From positions 1 to 18,963 of the forward strand of contig UQVU01000020.1 in the NCBI GenBank assembly GCA_900544475.1: DNA of 18,963 bases, in the 5' to 3' direction. Below, in pieces: positions 14,228-18,963 of the stretch. The notes under the pieces are model-generated. The model was not told where the DNA came from. It made no database searches and saw nothing but the letters and a program-made list of their open reading frames with translations. This stretch comes from an uncultured Butyricicoccus sp. Its GTDB lineage: Bacteria; Bacillota; Clostridia; Oscillospirales; Butyricicoccaceae. Within the stretch, counting starts at the first letter, position 1. Each line of letters begins with the position of its first letter. The position numbers and the translations under genes were made by a program.

Positions 14228-14555
14228 ACTCTGTCGAACCGACAGTCTTTGCCGGCCGCAAGGCCGGCTCTTAGACTGTCGCAAAACTATCGTTTTGCCG
14301 ACAATCTGTGTTCTGACAGCGCTTCGCGCCGCAAAACACGGACGGAAAAAAGTTCCTATACAGAAACTTTTTTCTCTCTCAGCGTATAAAAAACGAGGTA
14401 CACGCCCCCGGTTTTTATCACTTTGCTTTGCAAAGTGTATTTTATGCGCGCTGTCGCGCGATAGTTCGTAATTTCAATTTAAGACCATTGGGGACAGATG
14501 GTGTCGGCCGCAAGGCCGGCTCTTTCTCTATACGCCCCATGACAGGAGGAATTTC
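14228..14555. repeat. Hairpin-rich repeat region between the regulator and methyltransferase genes
   Basis: No gene in these 328 bases. In order: CTGTCG AAC CGACAG (14231-14245); GCCGGCC GCAA GGCCGGC (14251-14268); CTGTCGCAAAAC against GTTTTGCCGACA (14276-14303); GCGC TTC GCGC (14319-14329); the A-rich stem GAAAAAAGTT/AACTTTTTTC (14345-14374), which could end the regulator transcript; the AGGTACACGCCCC-loop hairpin (14386-14418); CACTTTGC TTT GCAAAGTG (14419-14437); GCGCG CTGT CGCGC (14446-14459). A second cggccgcaaggccggctctt lies at 14505-14524, identical to 14253-14272. The CGACAG/CTGTCG arms can pair in alternative ways. Confidence 0.8.
14386..14418 (+). repeat. Invariant-loop hairpin, copy 1
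   Basis: Stem ATAAAAAACG (14386-14395) pairs with CGGTTTTTAT (14409-14418), nine of ten positions, around the loop AGGTACACGCCCC (14396-14408). The same 13-base loop recurs at 18633-18645 and, inverted, at 18848-18860, each with different but complementary stems. Confidence 0.8.
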
Positions 14556-15251
14556 ATGCCGCTGACGACCGAAACGCTGCCGAACGGCTTGACGCTTTTT
14601 CAGGACGACCGATTTTTCAAGCTCGGGCAGGACAGCGTGCTGCTCTCCGCCTTTGCGAAGATACGCCGCCGGGCGAAGGTGCTCGACCTCGGCTGCGGCA
14701 CGGGTGCGCTTGCGCTGCTCTGCTGGCGCGAGGACCTGACGCTCACCGGACTCGAAATACAGCCGGAAGCGCTCGACCTGTTCCGCCGCTCCATCGAGGA
14801 AAACGGCCTTTCGAACGTCACCGCGCTCGAGGGCGATATGCGGCAGATGCGCACCCTCCTGCCCCACGGCAGCATGGACTACGTCATCTGTAACCCGCCC
14901 TATTTCGGCCGCAATACCGGCGCCGCCGCGCCCATGGCGGAAAAGCGCACCGCCCGACAGGACATCTGCTGCACGGTCGAGGAGGTCGCGGTAGCCGCGT
15001 CCTTCGTGCTGCATACCGGCGGCAAGGCGGCGTTCGTGTTCCGTCCCGAGCGGCTGTGGGTGCTGCTCGAGGCGCTTGACCGCGTGCGGCTCGTCCCCAA
15101 GCGCCTGCGCTTTGTCCACCAGAACGCCCTCGCCTCGCCAAGCGCCGTGCTCGTAGAGTGCCGCAAGGGCGGCAGCGCCGAGGGACTTATCGTCGAACCG
15201 CCGCTGCTCGTAGAAAGCGAAGAATATCTAAAAATCTACGGAAAAATGTAA
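14556..15251 (+). CDS. TrmN6-like class I methyltransferase
   Basis: A 231-residue methyltransferase. The start ATG follows AGGAGG by six bases. The N-terminal QDDRFFKLGQDSVLLSAFA (16-34) is typical of the TrmN6/YfiC-YabB group, which methylates N6 of A37 in tRNA-Val in E. coli. The S-adenosylmethionine motif VLDLGCGTGALALL is at 42-55 and the amino-methyltransferase motif IV NPPYF at 113-117. In Bacillus the homologue yabB sits beside rsmI (yabC), and here rsmI follows in the same direction. The group is well supported; the exact target in this organism is inferred. Confidence 0.88.
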   Translation: MPLTTETLPNGLTLFQDDRFFKLGQDSVLLSAFAKIRRRAKVLDLGCGTGALALLCWREDLTLTGLEIQPEALDLFRRSIEENGLSNVTALEGDMRQMRTLLPHGSMDYVICNPPYFGRNTGAAAPMAEKRTARQDICCTVEEVAVAASFVLHTGGKAAFVFRPERLWVLLEALDRVRLVPKRLRFVHQNALASPSAVLVECRKGGSAEGLIVEPPLLVESEEYLKIYGKM

Positions 15252-15263
15252 AGAGCACAGAAA

Positions 15264-15375
15264 AGAGTGTAGAGTTGAGAGTGCAGAGTGAAGTTATGGT
15301 ATCGCCTGCGGCGATTCAAATCGTGCGCTCTGCGCACACCGCCTCTCCACTCTCCACTCTTCACTCTTCACTCTC
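15264..15375. repeat. Foldback element with heptad-repeat arms upstream of rsmI
   Basis: The left arm is four 7-base units of the form AGAGTGN (15264-15291). The right arm is four units NCACTCT (15347-15374), its reverse complement. Between them lie two perfect triloop hairpins, ATCGCC TGC GGCGAT (15301-15315) and GTGCGC TCT GCGCAC (15323-15337). The arms can pair with a mismatch about every seventh base. The element fills the gap between the trmN6-like gene and the rsmI ribosome binding site and holds no gene. Confidence 0.78.
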
Positions 15376-15391
15376 AAAAAGGGGTTTTCTT

Positions 15392-16240
15392 ATGTCAATT
15401 CTCTATCTTGTCGCGACTCCGATCGGCAATCTGGGCGATCTTTCTCCCCGTGCACGTGAAATCCTCGGCACGGTGGATTTCATCGCCGCCGAGGACACGC
15501 GCGTTACGCAGAAGCTGCTGAACGCCTGCGAGCTGCCAAAAAAGCCGATGATTTCGTACTACGAGCATAACCGCCGTGCACGCGGCGAGGTCGTACTCGA
15601 GCGTATGCTCGCAGGGGAGTCCTGTGCGCTCGTGACCGACGCGGGCACGCCTGCGGTTTCCGACCCCGGCGAGGACCTTGTCGCGCTGTGCGCCGAGCAC
15701 GATATTCCGGTCATTCCGGTGCCCGGCTGCTGCGCCGCCGTCTGCGCACTCGCCGCAAGCGGTCTGCCGACCGGCCGCTGGTGCTTCGAGGGCTTTCTTT
15801 CGGTGAATAAAAAGGCGCGGCGCGAGCATCTGGACGCGCTCCGGAACGAAAAGCGCACGATGATTTTCTACGAAGCGCCGCACAAGCTGTGCGCGACCCT
15901 GCGCGACCTTGCCTCGGCCTTCGGCGAGGAGCGCCGCCTTTCGCTCTCGCGCGAGCTGACCAAGCTGCACGAGCAGACGCTGCGCATGACCATCGGCGAC
16001 GCGGTCCGCTACTTCGACGAAAACGCGCCGCGCGGCGAGTTCGTCCTCATCGTGGAGGGCGCGCCCGACGAGCCGGAGACCGAAGCGAGCGAGGAGGAGC
16101 GTCTGGCTGCCGCCGCTGAGGCAGTCCGCCGCCGCATCGAGCAGGGGCAGACCCAGAAGGACGCCGTGAAAGCGATCTCCGCCGAGGCCGGCGTCAAGAA
16201 GAACGCCCTCTACCGCTACGTGCTCGAAAACGAAGAATAA
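15392..16240 (+). CDS. rsmI: 16S rRNA (cytidine-1402 2'-O)-methyltransferase RsmI
   Basis: A 282-residue protein of normal RsmI length that 2'-O-methylates C1402 of 16S rRNA with S-adenosylmethionine. The start ATG at 15392 lies seven bases after AAAGGGG; the open frame upstream runs through the repeat element and is not coding. The tetrapyrrole-methylase fold is clear: LYLVATPIGNLGDLS (4-18), FIAAEDTRVTQKLL (30-43), LVTDAGTPAVSDPG (80-93), and EAPHKL with SRELTKLHE (161-194). A charged linker leads to a C-terminal helix-turn-helix-like segment (QKDAVKAISAEAGVKKNALY, 255-274), as in other RsmI. It probably forms a unit with the trmN6-like gene; a terminator follows. Confidence 0.96.
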   Translation: MSILYLVATPIGNLGDLSPRAREILGTVDFIAAEDTRVTQKLLNACELPKKPMISYYEHNRRARGEVVLERMLAGESCALVTDAGTPAVSDPGEDLVALCAEHDIPVIPVPGCCAAVCALAASGLPTGRWCFEGFLSVNKKARREHLDALRNEKRTMIFYEAPHKLCATLRDLASAFGEERRLSLSRELTKLHEQTLRMTIGDAVRYFDENAPRGEFVLIVEGAPDEPETEASEEERLAAAAEAVRRRIEQGQTQKDAVKAISAEAGVKKNALYRYVLENEE

Positions 16241-16248
16241 TATGAACG

Positions 16249-16284
16249 GGACGCAGTTTTTTTCTCTCTGCGTCCTCCTTTTTT
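16249..16284 (+). terminator. Intrinsic terminator after rsmI
   Basis: GGACGCAG (16249-16256) pairs perfectly with CTGCGTCC (16268-16275) around a T-rich loop and is followed by TCC and six T. It lies eight bases past the rsmI stop and separates rsmI from the two-component genes. Confidence 0.88.
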
Positions 16285-16319
16285 ATGTCAATGTTCACAC
16301 AACGAACAAACAGCTGCCG

Positions 16320-16325
16320 TATAAT
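16320..16325 (+). promoter_or_regulatory. Candidate -10 box of the two-component operon
   Basis: A perfect TATAAT lies 32 bases before the response-regulator start. No good -35 lies at 16-18 bases; TTCACA (16294-16299) is 20 bases away. The poor -35 would fit an activator-dependent promoter. TGTTC and GAACA (16293-16309) form a short inverted repeat over that region. Confidence 0.5.
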
Positions 16326-16357
16326 CTATTCATCTAAGTTGAAAAGGCGGAATTTTT

Positions 16358-17038
16358 ATGTCTACTATTCTCATTGCGGACGACGAGGCTCGTATCCGCC
16401 GACTCGTCAGCGATTTTCTCAAGCGCGACGGCCACACCATCCTCGAGGCGGCCGACGGCAAGACCGCGCTCGAACTCATCGAAAACCGCCGTCCCACGCT
16501 CGATCTTGCCATTCTGGACGTCATGATGCCGGGCATGGACGGTTTTGAGGTGCTGCGCGAGGTGCGCGAGCAGGAAACCGGCGACAACCACCTGCCCGTC
16601 ATGCTGCTGACCGCACGCGCCGAGGACGCCGACCAGGTGCGCGGCCTGGAGGGCGGCGCGGACGACTACGTGACCAAGCCCTTCTCCCCTATCGTGCTCG
16701 CCGCCCGCGTGCGCACCCTGCTCAAGCGCGAGGGACGCGCGGCTTCCCCCATCGAAACCATCGGCTGCCTGTCGGTCAACGAGCTGCGGCGCGAGGTGCT
16801 CGTCGAGGGTCAGCCGGTCGAGCTCACCCCCAAGGAGTACGAGCTGCTCATCTATTTCAAGAAGAACCGCTCGATCGCCCTCTCCCGCGAGAGCATCCTG
16901 AATGCCGTCTGGGGCTACGACTACTTCGGCGACCTGCGGACGGTCGATACCCATGTCAAAAAGCTGCGCGCCAAGCTCGGCGACTGCGGCTCGATGATCG
17001 AAACCGTGCGCGGCTACGGATACCGCTTTGAAGGATGA
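16358..17038 (+). CDS. OmpR/PhoB-family response regulator
   Basis: A 226-residue DNA-binding response regulator; the start ATG follows AAAGGCGG. The receiver domain (1-118) has the acidic pocket Asp8/Asp9, phospho-acceptor Asp54 in AILDVMMPGMDG, Thr85 and Lys107 in YVTKPF. The winged-helix effector domain (about 130-225) carries LTPKEYELLIYF and RTVDTHVKKLRAKLG, then ETVRGYGYRFE. It is phosphorylated by the histidine kinase encoded next, whose start codon overlaps its stop (ATGA). The signal and targets are unknown; no neighbouring gene clearly reveals them. Confidence 0.95.
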   Translation: MSTILIADDEARIRRLVSDFLKRDGHTILEAADGKTALELIENRRPTLDLAILDVMMPGMDGFEVLREVREQETGDNHLPVMLLTARAEDADQVRGLEGGADDYVTKPFSPIVLAARVRTLLKREGRAASPIETIGCLSVNELRREVLVEGQPVELTPKEYELLIYFKKNRSIALSRESILNAVWGYDYFGDLRTVDTHVKKLRAKLGDCGSMIETVRGYGYRFEG

Positions 17039-18561
17039 AGCCGAAACCGCATTCCATCCGCTTCAAGTTTTTCTCCGTCATCAGTCTGGTCGCGCTCGTC
17101 TTTATCGGTCTGCTGCTCGTCCTCAACCTGTTCTTCTACAAGGACTATTTCATGATGACGCGAAAAAACAGCCTGCGCGACGCCTTCAACACGGTCTGCG
17201 CCAGCTATACCGGCGACACGGACGACATCGTGACCATGCTCGACAGCTACGAGAGCCGCTCCGCCATCCGACTCGCCGTGGTGATGGACGACGGCACGAT
17301 TCTCACCTCGTCTTTTCTCCATGACCGCGACGAAAGCGGCGTGCCGGGGTTCAATTTCGGCATGAATGAGCAGCAGTTCCGCAGTATCGCGGTTCTCGCC
17401 TCGGTCATGCAGAACGCGGACTGGTCCTCGCTTGCCGTGCATCAGTACCGCTTCACCAACGTCTGTCTGCGCGACAACGACCAGTATCTCTGCCTCATCG
17501 GCTCGCTCGACACGGACGAGGGCAGCTACCTCATCGCCTATATGCCGTTCGCGTTCATCGAGCAGAACTCCTCGCTCAACCTCGTGTTCCTGCTGATCGC
17601 AGGCGGCTGCGCCCTGCTCATCTGCCTTGTGCTCGCATTTTTCTTCTCGCGCGAGTTTACCCGGCCGCTCGTTTCCATGGCGGCGCTCGCCGACCGCATG
17701 AGCGAGCTCGATTTTTCAAGCCAGTACGTCGGCAAGGGCAAGCGCGAGTCAGACGAAATCGAGCAGCTTGGCCAGTCGCTCAACCGGCTGAGTGCCTACC
17801 TCGAACAGGCCATCGGAGAGCTCAAGCAGTCCAACGACCAGCTGGCGCAGGAGGTCCGCGAAAAAGAGCGCATCGACAATATGCGCCGCGAGTTCATCGT
17901 CAACGTGTCCCACGAGCTGAAAACGCCGATCGCCCTCATTCAGGGTTACGCCGAGGGCCTGACCGCCGGCGTGGCGGACGACCCCGAGGACCGCAAGTTC
18001 TACTGCGACACCATCGCGGACGAAGCCAGCCACATGAACCGTCTGGTCATGCAGCTGCTCAGTCTGTCCAAGCTCGAGCTCGGCGCGGAGCAGACCTTCT
18101 TCGAGGAAATCGACCTGTACGAGATGTGCCACGACGCGGTGCAGAAAACCGCCGTGCTGTGTGAGAGCAAGGGACTCAGCGTTGACTGCGAGAACACGCA
18201 CGTGACCGTCCGCACGGACAGCGGCCTGCTCGACCAGGTGCTCATGAATTACCTGTCGAACGCCATCCGCTATACCACGGAGGGGGGTAAAATCGTGATT
18301 TCTGCCTCCCGTGACGAAAAAACCGCCCGTCTGACCGTTTTCAATGAGGGCGAGGGTCTGCCCGAGGAAGAGCTGCCGAAGATCTGGGAGAAATTCTACC
18401 GCACCGACCGCGCCCGTACCCGTGAGGCCGGCGGCACCGGCATCGGCCTGTCGCTCGTCCGCGCCATCGCGGATACCCTCCACGGCGACTGCGGCGCCGA
18501 AAACGTCCCCGGCGGCATCGCGTTCTGGTTCACCCTGCCCAATGAACTGTCGCAAAACTAA
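17035..18561 (+). CDS. Membrane sensor histidine kinase
   Basis: A 508-residue sensor kinase whose ATG overlaps the response-regulator stop by four bases, showing translational coupling. There are two membrane segments (about 11-34 and 182-204) with an extracellular sensing domain of about 145 residues between them. A HAMP domain (205-257) and a coiled-coil linker (255-285) follow. The HisKA domain has His293 in FIVNVSHELKTP. The ATPase domain has the N box with Asn409 (MNYLSNAIRYT), G1 around FNEGEGLPEE (436-445), the F box KFYR and G2 GGTGIGLSL (466-474). The last three codons and stop lie inside a palindromic repeat (18546-18583), so the original C-terminus may have been slightly different. 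Confidence 0.95.
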   Translation: MKPKPHSIRFKFFSVISLVALVFIGLLLVLNLFFYKDYFMMTRKNSLRDAFNTVCASYTGDTDDIVTMLDSYESRSAIRLAVVMDDGTILTSSFLHDRDESGVPGFNFGMNEQQFRSIAVLASVMQNADWSSLAVHQYRFTNVCLRDNDQYLCLIGSLDTDEGSYLIAYMPFAFIEQNSSLNLVFLLIAGGCALLICLVLAFFFSREFTRPLVSMAALADRMSELDFSSQYVGKGKRESDEIEQLGQSLNRLSAYLEQAIGELKQSNDQLAQEVREKERIDNMRREFIVNVSHELKTPIALIQGYAEGLTAGVADDPEDRKFYCDTIADEASHMNRLVMQLLSLSKLELGAEQTFFEEIDLYEMCHDAVQKTAVLCESKGLSVDCENTHVTVRTDSGLLDQVLMNYLSNAIRYTTEGGKIVISASRDEKTARLTVFNEGEGLPEEELPKIWEKFYRTDRARTREAGGTGIGLSLVRAIADTLHGDCGAENVPGGIAFWFTLPNELSQN

Positions 18562-18622
18562 CGTTTTGCCGACAAGTTGTGTTTGCGGCGGGGTGAGGGC
18601 ACCCCGAGCATTCGTTCAAGGT

Positions 18623-18655
18623 CAGAAAACCGAGGTACACGCCCCCGGTTTTCTG
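18623..18655 (+). repeat. Invariant-loop hairpin, copy 2
   Basis: Stem CAGAAAACCG (18623-18632) pairs perfectly with CGGTTTTCTG (18646-18655) around AGGTACACGCCCC (18633-18645). The last stem base is shared with the next hairpin. Confidence 0.85.
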
Positions 18656-18703
18656 GAATTTGCAAAGCAAATTCCATTAAATACGTGCGCGAAGCGCACG
18701 AAA

Positions 18704-18729
18704 AAAGGCACGCCCAAAGGCGTGCCTTT
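18704..18729 (-). terminator. Intrinsic terminator-like hairpin, stronger on the minus strand
   Basis: AAAGGCACGCC and GGCGTGCCTTT form an 11-base stem with a 4-base loop. On the minus strand the stem ends in a run of six T (18701-18706). On the plus strand only three T follow. It could stop transcripts coming from the right of the window and, less well, those from the histidine kinase. Confidence 0.6.
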
Positions 18730-18838
18730 CGCGTCCCTCCGGGACGCCGCGCACACTGCGTGTGCGCTTCCCCGCCCAATCTTGCCTTCGGCAAGGCGGG
18801 CGGGCAGACCTGCCGCAGCAGGCCGCATAAAATTCCCC

Positions 18839-18869
18839 GTAAAAGTCGGGGCGTGTACCTGACTTTTAC
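18839..18869 (-). repeat. Invariant-loop hairpin, copy 3 (inverted)
   Basis: On the minus strand the stem GTAAAAGTC pairs perfectly with GACTTTTAC around the exact 13-base loop AGGTACACGCCCC (18848-18860 on the plus strand it reads GGGGCGTGTACCT). The orientation is opposite to copies 1 and 2. Confidence 0.85.
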
Positions 18870-18963
18870 TCCGCTGCCCGCGCCGTAGCGGCGCGGCCTC
18901 GTCCGCCGTGCGGACGAGAGGGGGTTATCGCCCCCGGTTTCGCAAGGAACCGGGGGCGTATCT

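Larger units (their letters stand above)
18546..18963. repeat. Array of about fourteen consecutive hairpins downstream of the histidine kinase
   Basis: No gene after 18561. Nearly every base up to the window end lies in a short palindrome, many with three-base loops. Examples: CGGGGTG AGGG CACCCCG (18589-18606); GGAATTTGC AAA GCAAATTCC (18655-18675); CGTGCGC GAA GCGCACG (18684-18700); AAAGGCACGCC/GGCGTGCCTTT (18704-18729), with six T on the minus strand; GCGTCCC TCC GGGACGC (18731-18747); GCGCACAC TGC GTGTGCGC (18749-18767); CTTGCC TTC GGCAAG (18781-18795) nested in CCCGCCC/GGGCGGG; CCTGC/GCAGG (18809-18822); CCGCGCCG TAG CGGCGCGG (18878-18896); CTCGTCCGC CGT GCGGACGAG (18898-18918); CGCCCCCGGTT/AACCGGGGGCG (18929-18958). 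Spurious ORFs cross it. Confidence 0.85.

Noticed and set aside
16293..16309. TGTTC-N7-GAACA inverted repeat before the response-regulator gene as a regulator box
   Set aside because: Only five bases per arm and no second copy in the window; too weak to call beyond mention.
18344..18888. Open frames (172 and 103 codons) over the end of the kinase gene and the hairpin array
   Set aside because: They read through palindromic repeats, giving Arg/Pro/Ala-rich sequence; similar spurious proteins arise wherever this repeat occurs. No ribosome binding site was seen.
18546..18963. CRISPR array or integron attC cluster
   Set aside because: The palindromes differ in sequence, length and spacing; there is no constant direct repeat with unique spacers, no cas or integrase gene, and no attC consensus.

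Overview
The window looks like chromosomal DNA of a high-GC gut Clostridia, most likely order Oscillospirales (a Butyricicoccus/Agathobaculum-type or Faecalibacterium-type genome). This is inferred from strong AGGAGG ribosome binding sites, TTGACA-17-TATAAT promoters, Firmicutes-style gene neighbours (trmN6-like next to rsmI) and hairpin-rich intergenic repeats. No phage, plasmid or transposase gene is visible.

Layout. 1-310: three tRNA genes (Met-Glu-Val) on the minus strand behind a consensus promoter. 307-9131 (minus): a chimeric sugar-binding lipoprotein/arginyl-tRNA synthetase gene, an S41 protease, a homocysteine-methyltransferase-like protein, prmA, rsmE, a polytopic membrane protein and a transglutaminase-like protein. 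9132-9623: a regulatory region full of GTGC/GCAC repeats. 9624-10670 (plus): a LacI-family regulator facing the chimeric gene. 10725-11497 (plus): a Mn2+ efflux pump, mntP, behind a yybP-ykoY manganese riboswitch with its own terminator. 11579-13625 (minus): aguA and aguB, which turn agmatine into putrescine. 13844-14227 (plus): a short DtxR/MntR-type metalloregulator. 14556-16240 (plus): a TrmN6-like methyltransferase and rsmI. 16358-18561 (plus): an OmpR-type response regulator and its histidine kinase. 18546-18963: a dense array of palindromes.

The coding content is mostly translation and RNA modification (tRNAs, ArgRS, PrmA, RsmE, TrmN6-like, RsmI), metal homeostasis (MntP with riboswitch, DtxR-like regulator), polyamine synthesis and signalling.

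Two things stand out. First, the 5' part of a sugar ABC transporter binding-protein gene is joined in frame to an argS gene lacking its own start. The join lies at a stretch (AAGELPEG) plausible in both parents, so it is either a recent deletion or an assembly chimera. Second, the gaps between genes carry several families of palindromic elements. The best is a hairpin with an invariant 13-base loop, AGGTACACGCCCC, found three times with stems that differ in sequence but stay complementary; a probable fourth copy is cut by the window end. Others are a 159-bp foldback element before prmA, a heptad-repeat foldback before rsmI, and an ordered hairpin module shared by the trmN6-like and histidine-kinase flanks.
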